Assembly: GCA_036272595.1 (NCBI GenBank)
Contig: DATAYM010000065.1
Coordinates: 1 to 64,000, forward strand
DNA length: 64,000 nt
DNA from: Poindextera sp036272595
GTDB lineage: Bacteria; Pseudomonadota; Alphaproteobacteria; Caulobacterales; Caulobacteraceae
Reading direction: 5' to 3'
Position 1 is the stretch's first letter. Every line of letters begins with the position of its first letter. The notes under the pieces were generated by a model that made no database searches, was not told the DNA's origin, and saw only the letters and a list, made by a program, of their open reading frames with translations. Below are positions 16,496 to 24,637 of the stretch, in pieces. The translations under genes were made by a program, and so were the position numbers.

Positions 16496-16654
16496 GCGGC
16501 GATGCGGGCGACGGCTCGCCGCTCGGAAGCGATCACCTTTTTGAGGGTCGATGAGTCTCGCGCGCCCATGGTCGTCGGGTTTTACAACGCGCCGGCCGTC
16601 ACGGAAATGTCTAAGCTTGGCTGGCCGGCGGCCCCGGCCGAAAGCCCGTCCGGG

Positions 16655-17185
16655 TCAGGCGGGCGGCGAATCCATTGGCGCGGTCACGAACTGTTCCATG
16701 CCCGGCTCGGACAGGTCGACCAGCTCCGCCGGCCCGATCCGCCGCGGAGCGGCTCCGTCCGCCCCCTTCAGCCAGACGCCCGACGTGGCCGGGTCGGCCT
16801 TGGCCAGGCTCAGCACCGTCGCCCCGGTGATGAAGACGCCGCCCCACTCGTAGTCTTTCTCGTTGATCACGAAGCGGAAGATGCGGTCGCTGCGGAAGGC
16901 CAGGAACTTCTCGATCCCTTCGCGCAGGTCGAAACGCTCTTCCATGCGCAGGGCCTCGAGCAGGCCGTCGCTCTGCACCGCGAACAGCACATGCTCGTGC
17001 GGCGGCTCCAGCGCCGCCGCCCCGCACAGGTCCTGGCCGGTGTGCACCGGGTTCTCCAGCAGGATCGGACGGAAATTGAACAGGGCGTCGCCGAGCATGA
17101 CGCGATAGGGACCCGCGTCGCGCGGCCGCCGGCCCTCGCGCACGCAGGCCTCGATGTCCTCGATGTCTTGCCCAGTCTCACTCAT
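16655..17185 (-). CDS. Multiubiquitin-domain protein (two ubiquitin-like repeats)
   Basis: The 176-aa protein has two tandem copies of one pattern. Repeat 1 (27-96) runs YRVMLGDALFNF, then HTGQDL, then RFDLREGIEKFLAF. Repeat 2 (103-170) runs FRFVINEKDYEW, FITGATVLSLAK, then VDLSEPGMEQFVTAP. The order 'xRFxInxxxYEW ... TGxxxLxLA ... vDLsepGxexFv' is that of the bacterial multiubiquitin (polyubiquitin-like beta-grasp) domain. Such proteins are normally encoded with E1, E2 and JAB-type peptidase genes; none is near. The C-terminus is MDSPPA with no Gly-Gly tail. ATG 17185 (MSETGQDIED) is preferred over a longer frame because GGGGGTAGG lies just upstream. Function unknown. Confidence 0.8.
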   Translation of the reverse strand: MSETGQDIEDIEACVREGRRPRDAGPYRVMLGDALFNFRPILLENPVHTGQDLCGAAALEPPHEHVLFAVQSDGLLEALRMEERFDLREGIEKFLAFRSDRIFRFVINEKDYEWGGVFITGATVLSLAKADPATSGVWLKGADGAAPRRIGPAELVDLSEPGMEQFVTAPMDSPPA

Positions 17186-17386
17186 GCCTACCCCCGGGAA
17201 AATACGCGCAGCGCGACGAGCTTCGAGCCGCGCCAATCCAAGCCGGCGCGACCCGAGCGACGGCAACTAGCATCGCTGCAAGACGAATCCGTGACAGGCG
17301 GCGGCGGCGCGGCGCGGGCGGCCTTTGGTTGACAGCGCCAAGGCTCCTCAGCGACAAGAATTCCGATGGTTGGGGGAGCAAAGTCT

Positions 17387-18532
17387 ATGGGCGTCGGACC
17401 CGAGCGCATCGCCGTGGCGGGTCCCTGGATCACCGACCGGGAGGTCGAGCTGGCCGCCGAGGCGGCGCGCAACGCCTGGTTCCAGGACAGCTATGCCTAC
17501 AACTACCGCTTCGAGGCGATGTTGGCCGACTATGTCGGCGTCGCCCACGCCGTCAGCGTCTCCCACTGCACGGCGGCCCTGCACCTGGCGCTGGCGGCGC
17601 TCGGCGTCGGCCCGGGCGATGAGGTCATCGTCCCGGACGTCACCTGGATCGCCTCGGTGGCTCCGATCGTCTATGTCGGTGCCGACCCCGTCCTGGTCGA
17701 CATCCTGCCCGACACCTGGTGCCTGGATCCGGACGCCGTCGAGGCGGCGATCGGCCCGCGCACCAAGGCGATCATCGGCGTCGATCTCTACGGCTCGACC
17801 TGCGATTGGGCGCGGCTGCAGGCCATCGCCGACAAGCATGGCCTCTATCTGATCGAGGACGCCGCCGAGGCGCTCGGCTCGCTGCACCATGGCCGCCGGG
17901 CCGGGGCGTTCGGCGCGGTCTCGGCCTTCAGCTTCCACGGCTCGAAGACCGTGGTGACCGGCGAGGGCGGCATGCTGGCCACCGACGACCCGGATATCCA
18001 TCACCGCGTCCTGGTGCTGCGCGACCACGGCCGCGAGCCGGGCGACCGCTACTTCCATAACCATGAGTTCGCCTTCAAGTCCCGGATGAGCGGCGTGCAG
18101 GCCGCGCTCGGCATCGGCCAGATGGAGCGGATCGACGAGTTGATCGCGCGCAAGCGGGCGATCTTCGGCTGGTATCGCGACCGGCTCGGCGACATGAACG
18201 GCGTGGCCATCAACGCCGAGCCGGCCGGCACCGAGAACAGCTACTGGATGGTGACGGCGGTGCCGGACCGCGAATTCGGCCTCGACAAGTTCGCCCTGAT
18301 GGCCGGCTTCGACCAGCGCAACATCGATACGCGGCCGTTCTTTTCCCAGCTTTCGACCTTGCCGGCGCTGGACGACCGCCCGGCCGCCAAGCGGTTCGTT
18401 TCACCGACGGACAAGGGCGCCCACGCGGCCACCTGCGGCCTCAACCTGCCGTCCGGCTATCACATGGACGAAGCTAAGGTGGATCGGGTCTGCCTGGCGC
18501 TGAAGGAGATTCTCGGCGCCCGCAGATCATAG
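17387..18532 (+). CDS. DegT/DnrJ/EryC1/StrS-type sugar aminotransferase
   Basis: This 381-aa PLP enzyme of the DegT family makes amino sugars from keto-sugar nucleotides. The PLP Lys is Lys187 in FSFHGSKTVVTGEGG; also present are the SHCTAALHLAL loop, the DVTWIASV segment and LIEDAAEALGS, which binds the PLP ring nitrogen through Asp. ATG 17387 has GGGGGAG 8 bases upstream and is preferred over ATG 17366. It lies at the border of the glycan island, on the opposite strand, and its last 6 bases overlap the end of the GT2 gene. It probably supplies an aminated sugar to be acylated or transferred by the neighbouring enzymes. Confidence 0.92.
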   Translation: MGVGPERIAVAGPWITDREVELAAEAARNAWFQDSYAYNYRFEAMLADYVGVAHAVSVSHCTAALHLALAALGVGPGDEVIVPDVTWIASVAPIVYVGADPVLVDILPDTWCLDPDAVEAAIGPRTKAIIGVDLYGSTCDWARLQAIADKHGLYLIEDAAEALGSLHHGRRAGAFGAVSAFSFHGSKTVVTGEGGMLATDDPDIHHRVLVLRDHGREPGDRYFHNHEFAFKSRMSGVQAALGIGQMERIDELIARKRAIFGWYRDRLGDMNGVAINAEPAGTENSYWMVTAVPDREFGLDKFALMAGFDQRNIDTRPFFSQLSTLPALDDRPAAKRFVSPTDKGAHAATCGLNLPSGYHMDEAKVDRVCLALKEILGARRS

Positions 18533-19570
18533 AGCCGGCGTGGCCGCGACCGCCGTCCAGAAGCTGCGATAGGCTTCAGCCTTCTCGGGCGACGTCAGGC
18601 CGATGAAGCCGCAGATGTCGGCCAAGAGGCTCTCCAGCGTGAAGTTCGGAGCCTCCCGCCGCCACTTCTCGTGCAGGCCGTTGGCCTCGGCCGCCAGCCT
18701 GGAGTCGAACCGCGCGCCCGCATCGCCGGCAAAGCGGCGGAACATCACCTCGAACCACTGGTTGGCCATGGCCTGGCGCTGCGCCAGCGAATGGCGCAGG
18801 CCAAACCGCGACTGCAGGATGATGGCCGCGCCCTCGAACCCGCAGATCATCCAGTGCAGCTGGCGAATGGCCGGGTCCATGCCGGCCTTGGCATAGTGCC
18901 TGAGATCGCTCTGCACGCCGACGCCGGCGCCTTCCCAGTTGGCGTTGTCGTAGACAAACACCACGCGGCCGACATGAATAAATCTGCCGCACAGCAGATA
19001 GATCAGGGAGAAGAAGTGGTCGTGAAACGAAAAGTTGAGTGGGTGGTCAAATATGAATGTCCAGGTTTCTGACAGCACAGATCGACGCACGGCCGAGTAA
19101 AAGATCAGATTTGGCCCCTGGTAGCCAAGGTAACCGCCGACCCTCTCGGCCGACTCGAACGAGTCGATCTTCGGATAGCTGATGATGTGGGAGGTGTCCG
19201 TCTGCTCCAGAACGTAGGCCCCGGTCAGTCCGGCGACCGACACATCGTCTGCGAATAGGGCTGCGGCCGCGGAAATCGCCGATATTCCCCGATCGAAACC
19301 GGCGTCATCATCACCCAGGAAGAGCACGAACTCGCCGCTCGACGCCGCCAGAGCCCGAAGGAAATTGGTGTTGGCGTCACAGGGTTCGGCGAAAATGATC
19401 CGGCAGTCGGGCTGATCGATGGCCCCGAGAACCTCACGCTTGCGGGCGCTGCCGGAATTGTCCCTGACGATGACCTCGACATCGCCTGAGGCCCAGGAAC
19501 AGGCCTGCATGATCCGCGCATAGGCGCCGACGCTGTCGCGGTTGGACGGGACAATGATGGACAGCCGCAT
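18527..19570 (-). CDS. Family 2 glycosyltransferase
   Basis: This 347-aa enzyme has the GT-A fold of family 2. It opens with MRLSIIVPSNRDSVGAYARI and has DVEVIVRDNSGS and the metal-binding DDD in FVLFLGDDDAGFDRGI. The C-terminal half is less typical. It is the last gene of the - strand operon (36 bases after the methyltransferase gene) and probably adds a sugar to the surface glycan built by the island. Donor and acceptor cannot be predicted. The stop overlaps the end of the convergent aminotransferase gene by a few bases. Confidence 0.87.
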   Translation of the reverse strand: MRLSIIVPSNRDSVGAYARIMQACSWASGDVEVIVRDNSGSARKREVLGAIDQPDCRIIFAEPCDANTNFLRALAASSGEFVLFLGDDDAGFDRGISAISAAAALFADDVSVAGLTGAYVLEQTDTSHIISYPKIDSFESAERVGGYLGYQGPNLIFYSAVRRSVLSETWTFIFDHPLNFSFHDHFFSLIYLLCGRFIHVGRVVFVYDNANWEGAGVGVQSDLRHYAKAGMDPAIRQLHWMICGFEGAAIILQSRFGLRHSLAQRQAMANQWFEVMFRRFAGDAGARFDSRLAAEANGLHEKWRREAPNFTLESLLADICGFIGLTSPEKAEAYRSFWTAVAATPAL

Positions 19571-19606
19571 CAGCCTTTAGCCTTCCACCCACATCGGGGG
19601 TCCAAA

Positions 19607-20764
19607 TCAAACCTCGATGAAGACAAGATCGAGCCCCGGGCGTTGCAGCACCGGGATAGCTGCCGCGATCTCGCGCGCGTGCGCCGGATTCAGTCCGACA
19701 TAGACGACGTCGACGTCCGCCGGCAACGCATCGGGCGCCGCGACAGGCACGTCGAACAGGGTATTTCCCCAGAGATGACGGTTGTTGTCCAGACAGCAGG
19801 CCGGCGCGATCCGTCCGGCCATCCTCGTCAGCAGGAAGGCGCCATAGAAGCCCGCGCCGTAGACCGCGGTCGCACGGCCGAGGTTGGCCTCGAAATCGCG
19901 GTCGAGCCGGGCGCAGGCCTTCGTCAGTGCGCCGACGATGGCGCGTGCGTGAGCCACGGTCTCGTCGATCGCGGATTTCGGCGTCGGCGGCGGCGGGTCG
20001 CCAACATGGCAGGTCACCGCGAAGGCGCTCGGCAACGCGCCGGCGTCCAGATCGTCGACCACCAGTCCGGCCTCGCGCGCCAGGCGGCGGATAGAGGCGG
20101 CGGTGAAGTGGTTGATGTGGTCGGCGACCAAAAGGTCGCCGGTGTTCTGGCTCCAGTCCGGGACCGAGAAGAAGAGGCGGCCGCCGGGCGCGAGCAGGCT
20201 CGCGAGCCCGCGCAGGGCGACGACCGGATCGGCCACGTGCTCGAGCACATAGTGGGAAGTCACCAGGTCGAAGCGGCCAAGCCAAGCCTCTGGCACGGCG
20301 TAGCTGGCCACGGCGTCCGCCGCCAGCCACGCCGACCAGAACGGCCGATAGTCGTCGCTGACGTCGAACACGTGCGGCGCCAGGTCCGGTCGGCGCGCCA
20401 GGATTTTTTGCAGGGTCTGCGCCTTGGCCGCGCCATAATCCAGCACCCGTGCGCCCTGGCCCGGGTCAGCCTTTTGCAGCACCACCTCCGCCTGCCGGTC
20501 GGTGCGGTAGACGGGAACGCCCTCGCGCATTTCGTAGAGCTGGTCGTGCTCCTCCGACTCCAGCGAGATCTTGTAGTGGGTGTCGTAATAGGCGGCGAGG
20601 TCCGGCGGCTCTGGCGACTGCAGGTGGGCGCAGGTCTCGCAGACATGGACCCGGGTCGGTGCGTCGAGCCGCAGGTTGGCGGTGGTCAGCGCCGGCGCGG
20701 CGAGATCGAGCGCCGGGTCGCCCAGCGCCGATCCGCAAACCCGGCAGGTTTCCGTCTCGCTCAT
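19607..20764 (-). CDS. SAM methyltransferase with N-terminal zinc site (sugar C-methyltransferase type)
   Basis: A 385-aa enzyme. Cys7, Cys10, Cys42 and Cys45 form a putative zinc site (CRVCG and CETCAH). The SAM fold follows with VLDYGAAKAQ at 107-116 and TSHYVLEHVADP as the middle motif. The C-terminal third has ATAVYGAGFYGAFLL, a Rossmann-like segment found in NDP-hexose C-methyltransferases such as TylC3. A sugar C-methyltransferase is likely; the exact position is not predictable. ATG overlaps the upstream phytanoyl-CoA-type gene (ATGA). Confidence 0.85.
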   Translation of the reverse strand: MSETETCRVCGSALGDPALDLAAPALTTANLRLDAPTRVHVCETCAHLQSPEPPDLAAYYDTHYKISLESEEHDQLYEMREGVPVYRTDRQAEVVLQKADPGQGARVLDYGAAKAQTLQKILARRPDLAPHVFDVSDDYRPFWSAWLAADAVASYAVPEAWLGRFDLVTSHYVLEHVADPVVALRGLASLLAPGGRLFFSVPDWSQNTGDLLVADHINHFTAASIRRLAREAGLVVDDLDAGALPSAFAVTCHVGDPPPPTPKSAIDETVAHARAIVGALTKACARLDRDFEANLGRATAVYGAGFYGAFLLTRMAGRIAPACCLDNNRHLWGNTLFDVPVAAPDALPADVDVVYVGLNPAHAREIAAAIPVLQRPGLDLVFIEV

Positions 20765-21606
20765 CGTGTCCCCGGCCCCTGCTCGGCGAGAACCTCCGGA
20801 AGGATGTCGCGCAGCTTTTCAGCTTCCGCGAAGGTCCCCTTCCAGCCGATCTTGATGCCGACCGGGTCGTTGAAGTTGAAATAGCGCAGCTGCATTGTCC
20901 ATCGCGGCCATTGCGCGACATTGTGGCCGGACTCGTGCAGCACCAGGAAATCCATGATCAGCAGATCACCCGGCCGGGTCAGCGGCGCCACCCGCTCGTA
21001 GCGGCCGACGATCTGCGCCTCGTTGTGCATCCGCACCGCGTAGGCCCCGGTGCGGCCGAGGCCGCCGTCGTCTTCGAAGGTCGGAATGACGCCTTCCTTG
21101 TGCGAGCCGACGCAGATGCCGACCGGTCCCATGTCCGGCGTCACCTCCAACAACGGCGACCAGAAGATCAGCCCGTCCAGGCTGCGGAGCTGGGTCGGAA
21201 ACTCCTGATGCCACCAGGAGCGGAACTGCGCCTCGCCCGGGTTGTCGACGCGGATGCCGTAGCCGCCGCCGGCGACGCCGGCCATGGCGCCCGGCCTGAG
21301 CGCGGTAAACAGGTCGACGTTGCGCTGGCTGCCGACCAGGGCCACGAAGGCCGGGATCTGCTTGACCGCGTCGTAGATCTCCTCGCCATGGGCGCGGTCG
21401 GCGGCGATGATCGCCGGATAGCCCCGCTTCATCGCCTCGTCCGGGTTAGAGGCCGGCGCGTCGATCCCATACTTGCCGGCCACCAGCTGCACGATCCGCT
21501 GGATGCCCCGCTGGATCGGGGCGATGTCCTTCTCGACGTCGTAGAAGCCCGGAAAGACGACGAATCCGTCGCGGTTCAAGCACTCGATCTGGTCTTGCGT
21601 GGTCAT
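20761..21606 (-). CDS. Phytanoyl-CoA dioxygenase (PhyH)-family Fe(II)/2OG oxygenase
   Basis: The protein has 281 aa and the double-stranded beta-helix motifs of PhyH: LNRDGFVVFPGF at the N-terminus, a metal site in FRSWWHQEFPTQLRS (His-x-Glu rather than the usual His-x-Asp), the SHKEGVI turn, and the distal His with a following Arg in LVLHESGHNVAQWPRWTMQLRY. It should use oxygen and 2-oxoglutarate to hydroxylate a sugar, acyl group or peptide. Start ATG 21606 overlaps the WbqC stop (ATGA), so it is in the same operon. Substrate unknown. Confidence 0.85.
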   Translation of the reverse strand: MTTQDQIECLNRDGFVVFPGFYDVEKDIAPIQRGIQRIVQLVAGKYGIDAPASNPDEAMKRGYPAIIAADRAHGEEIYDAVKQIPAFVALVGSQRNVDLFTALRPGAMAGVAGGGYGIRVDNPGEAQFRSWWHQEFPTQLRSLDGLIFWSPLLEVTPDMGPVGICVGSHKEGVIPTFEDDGGLGRTGAYAVRMHNEAQIVGRYERVAPLTRPGDLLIMDFLVLHESGHNVAQWPRWTMQLRYFNFNDPVGIKIGWKGTFAEAEKLRDILPEVLAEQGPGTR

Positions 21607-22337
21607 CCGGCCGCCTCTCGCCTGGCGCGTTCGGCGAGGAACTCCCGCCACGGCCTGGTGCGGGGCCGAACGCAGCTTGCCGCCTCCTCACCCACGTTGG
21701 CGATCAGGTCCAGAACCGACACATATGGCGTGAAGTCGCCGTGCAGCTGCGGATAGGGCGTCAGGCTGTAGTCGATATAGTCGACGCTGACGCCGGCGGC
21801 CTCAAAGGCCTCGTGGTCGAGATAGCCCGCCGCGCCATGGGCGGTCACATAGCGCGTGCCGCCGAGCTGCTTGACGATGTCCAGCACCCGCGACGAAGAT
21901 CGGCCGGCCAGGTCGAGGTCGCTGGTCCGCACCCATTGGCCCGGCCCCGGAATGGCCAGACGCGGCGCGGTCTGCTCGATGGAGGCGATCAAGAGGTCGA
22001 CGACGGCTGGCCTTTGCATGACGGTATCGAACAGGTCCAACGCCAGATCGAGGTGCGGGGCGCCGCGCAGAGCCTGACGCACCAGGTCTCGATGGCGCAA
22101 TCGAAAATCCGGATCGGCCGGCTCCAGCCGCCGGATCTCCTTGAACGAGCCCTTGTCGGCCAGCGCGATGGTCATCCAGGCTTGGCCGCCCGGCTGTTTG
22201 ATCTGGACGCGGTTGGTGAAGCTGCCCTTCGAGAATTGGGTGTCGTCGAGGTGCACGTAGACGTCGGCGCAGGCGACAAGCTCGAAAAAGCCCGGCCAGG
22301 GGAAATACATCGGCTGTGAGATGACCACCGTGGTCAC
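21603..22337 (-). CDS. WbqC family protein
   Basis: This 244-aa protein starts with a GTG whose bases overlap the stop of the acyltransferase gene (GTGA). It has the WbqC signature VVISQPMYFPWPGFFELV, then LDDTQFSKGSFTNRVQIK and LGGTRYVTAHGAAGYLD. WbqC-like genes are common in O-antigen and exopolysaccharide clusters, where they are thought to modify sugar nucleotides or be amidotransferase-like; the reaction is not settled. The gene order here supports a role in the same glycan pathway. Confidence 0.88.
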   Translation of the reverse strand: MTTVVISQPMYFPWPGFFELVACADVYVHLDDTQFSKGSFTNRVQIKQPGGQAWMTIALADKGSFKEIRRLEPADPDFRLRHRDLVRQALRGAPHLDLALDLFDTVMQRPAVVDLLIASIEQTAPRLAIPGPGQWVRTSDLDLAGRSSSRVLDIVKQLGGTRYVTAHGAAGYLDHEAFEAAGVSVDYIDYSLTPYPQLHGDFTPYVSVLDLIANVGEEAASCVRPRTRPWREFLAERARREAAG

Positions 22338-22873
22338 GACGCGCCCGCCGCCGTTCGCCTGGAGCGGCGCGCCGGATTGCCGCTCAGGTGGCTGGACTCC
22401 GGCCAGCGCCCGAAGACCACCGAATTCGGCGCGACGATGCATCGATCGCCAAGCTGCGCGCCTGGCATCACCGCTGCGCCGATGCCGATCCAGCACGCGC
22501 GTCCGATCGAAACCGGCGCGTAGCGCAGCGGCGTGTCGGGAACGAACGGGTCGGCGCGGCTATCGCCATACTGGGTGGTCACCACGACGCCCGGACCCAG
22601 GTGAGTATAATCGCCGATCGTCAGCCCGGCCTCGCCAAGCAGAACGCAACCGGTCGAGATCACCACGTGGTCGCCCAGGGCGAGGATTCTGCCTGAGCGG
22701 GAGCCGTAGACATAGGCGTTCGCCTGGATCGTGCAGCGCTGGCCGAAACGCAGCGACTTCCAGAACTTGATGACCGCGCCGCGTTCGACGATGACGTCGT
22801 GCCGCGAGATGACCATGAGCCGGTTCCACGCGATCCGGATCGATTGCCTGAGGTTCTTGGCGAGCGCGCTCAA
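22334..22873 (-). CDS. Left-handed beta-helix acyltransferase (hexapeptide repeat)
   Basis: This 179-aa protein has imperfect hexapeptide repeats across residues 30-165 (TIQANAYVYG, VVISTGCVLLG, LTIGDYTHLGPGVVV, CWIGIGAAVMPGAQLGD, CIVAPNSVVFG). The pattern belongs to LbH-type acetyl- or acyltransferases of the WbbJ/maltose O-acetyltransferase kind. In this operon, right after the acyl carrier protein gene, it may transfer the carrier-bound acyl group to an amino sugar made by the DegT aminotransferase. ATG 22873 overlaps the ACP stop (ATGA). Confidence 0.87.
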   Translation of the reverse strand: MSALAKNLRQSIRIAWNRLMVISRHDVIVERGAVIKFWKSLRFGQRCTIQANAYVYGSRSGRILALGDHVVISTGCVLLGEAGLTIGDYTHLGPGVVVTTQYGDSRADPFVPDTPLRYAPVSIGRACWIGIGAAVMPGAQLGDRCIVAPNSVVFGRWPESSHLSGNPARRSRRTAAGAS

Positions 22874-23103
22874 GAGAGCGCAACCCCCATAGACGCCAGC
22901 TCCTGGCGAATGAGCGCATAGCTGGAAAGATTCTCGATCGCTTCGTCCTTGAAGCGGACGTCGAACTCGTCCTCGACGGCGAGGACGATGTTCATCTGCT
23001 TCACCGAATCCCAGTCCGGAAGGGTTTCCGGCGAGGCGTCGTCGCCGATCGCGGCGACGTCCACCTCCAGCACGGCGGCGATGGTCGTCTTCAGACGGTC
23101 CAT
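22870..23103 (-). CDS. Acyl carrier protein
   Basis: The 77-aa protein has the phosphopantetheine site Ser33 in LPDWDSVKQMNIVLAVEDEF, helical ends and an acidic composition typical of acyl carrier proteins. ATG 23103 (MDRLKTTIAA) gives the usual length; a 27-residue extension in frame would have no family counterpart. It is not the fatty-acid synthesis AcpP (no fab genes nearby). It is flanked by a hexapeptide acyltransferase and a hotdog/SDR fusion, and FkbH is in the same operon. It therefore probably holds a glyceryl or hydroxyacyl unit destined for a sugar. Confidence 0.9.
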   Translation of the reverse strand: MDRLKTTIAAVLEVDVAAIGDDASPETLPDWDSVKQMNIVLAVEDEFDVRFKDEAIENLSSYALIRQELASMGVALS

Positions 23104-23203
23104 GGTTTTCCTAGCGCCAGCGAAGCGACCGTGTGTAGCGGCGATGCCCAAACCGGACAAGTTCACCAATGTGTTGGCATTCAATAGCTTGGAGAGCGCC
23201 AGA

Positions 23204-24637
23204 CTATCGCGGCCGCGGCCAGGACTGCACCTCGCTTACGATCGGCAGCAAGGTCTCGACCGCCGGTGCGGTCTCGATCCGGCGCAGGGACGCGGTCTGA
23301 TCGGTCGCCAGGCGCGGCATTCGCCATATCGTGACGTGCAGGGGCGTCAGGGAAAGGTTCATGTCCGCGCAAAGTGCTTCGCCGGCGGCCTTGGCCATCG
23401 CGTATTCGGTCATGCCCCTCGGTCGTTCGGCCACGGCGACCGACGATGGATAGAACAGGGAGATCGCCGCGTTGCGCGCACTCAGAGCGCGCGACAACCG
23501 CCAGAACCCCTCGACATAGACGTCGGTGAATTCGTCGAAGCGGCCCTTGTCGAACAGGTCGCGTTGCGGCTTGAAGATCGGCGGGGAGGCGAAATAGTAG
23601 GCATGGGAGGGCGTCTCGGCGAGACCGGCGAGCTGGGCTTCCGCCGGCGCCCGGGCGTCGAATTGCAGAATCTGGCAGTCGCCACCGGCGCGGCCGATCT
23701 CGCTTGCCACCGCCTCCGCATCCGCGCGGCCGAGGCGATAGGTGACGACGACGCGCCCGCCGCCGGCGACGATGAGCTTGGCGGTCAGTTCGCCGAGGCC
23801 GCGAGACCCGCCGACGATCAGGGCCGTGCTCCCGGCGAACGCGTTCGGCTCGACCAGGCCGGCGAGCGAGTCCAGGCCGGGTTGTGTCGTTGGCGGCATG
23901 CGGGCGAAGCTGACGACGACGCCCTCGAGGCCGCCGCCGCGAACGAACAGCCGCACCAGGCGAAATCGCGGGTCGGTTTCGGTGACTCGAAAGGCCAACG
24001 CCTCGTCAGGGTCACGGTCGGCGATGGCCTCGATCTTCAACTCGCCGAGGATCGAATGCAGCCCCGGGCAGACCATGCCGACGAGATGGGTGCAGGCGCC
24101 CAAGCTAGCGACGCGGCGACGCCCGAGCCAATCCGCTGCCGCCGGAAACATCGCCGCGACGGACTCCGCGGATGCCGAAAAGGCGAGGCGGCCGGAGCGG
24201 TTGGAAAGGGCTTCGAAATCGAGGTCCTGCGCGTTCACGGGTGGCGGGTTCAGCGGGGCGCCGGCGTCGAATACCTCCGGTCCGGGGTGGCCTGGCGCCC
24301 CGAACTCGACTTCGATCCGCGTCACCGGCGCGCCGCCGGCGAAGATAGTCAGCCTCGCGCCATCCGGGTGGCGATCGGCCGGACCCAGCGCCACCGGCTC
24401 GTCGAGATAGACGAATTTGTCGAACTGGACGCGCAGCCGGCGCAGCGGCGGCGGCTCACCCGACGCGGCCAAGGCGTCGAGCGCCCAGAGCAAAAGGTGC
24501 ATGCCGTGGACCACCGGCGCGCCGGCCTGGGTCCTTCGCGCCGCGACCGGGTCCATATGCATCGGATTGAAGTCGCCGGACGCGGCGGCGAACCGCATCT
24601 GATCGGCCGTCCCGAACGTCCGGCTGGCCGGAGTCAC
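23204..24637 (-). CDS. Double-hotdog dehydratase fused to short-chain dehydrogenase
   Basis: The 477-aa protein fuses two activities. Residues 1-120 look like a MaoC/hydratase-2 hotdog with FAAASGDFNPMHMDP and VVHGMHLLLWA (Asp22, Asn24, His27 fit the D-N-H catalytic set). Residues 140-250 appear to be a second hotdog with ACTHLVGMVCPGLHS. Residues 270-477 form an SDR with ALIVGGSRGLGELTAKL, an SSV segment and the active-site pair in EYAMAKAAGEAL (Tyr and Lys three apart). It could process a beta-hydroxyacyl or ketoacyl group on the ACP, a PKS-like step. ATG overlaps the methyltransferase stop. The domain assignment is firm for the SDR, moderate for the second hotdog. Confidence 0.8.
   Translation of the reverse strand: MTPASRTFGTADQMRFAAASGDFNPMHMDPVAARRTQAGAPVVHGMHLLLWALDALAASGEPPPLRRLRVQFDKFVYLDEPVALGPADRHPDGARLTIFAGGAPVTRIEVEFGAPGHPGPEVFDAGAPLNPPPVNAQDLDFEALSNRSGRLAFSASAESVAAMFPAAADWLGRRRVASLGACTHLVGMVCPGLHSILGELKIEAIADRDPDEALAFRVTETDPRFRLVRLFVRGGGLEGVVVSFARMPPTTQPGLDSLAGLVEPNAFAGSTALIVGGSRGLGELTAKLIVAGGGRVVVTYRLGRADAEAVASEIGRAGGDCQILQFDARAPAEAQLAGLAETPSHAYYFASPPIFKPQRDLFDKGRFDEFTDVYVEGFWRLSRALSARNAAISLFYPSSVAVAERPRGMTEYAMAKAAGEALCADMNLSLTPLHVTIWRMPRLATDQTASLRRIETAPAVETLLPIVSEVQSWPRPR

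Noticed and set aside
15083..17332. A 749-residue + strand frame antisense to the RyR and multiubiquitin genes.
   Set aside because: Composition (Gly, Arg, Gln, His-rich, no domain) is typical of antisense shadows in GC-rich DNA; the - strand genes have clear families.
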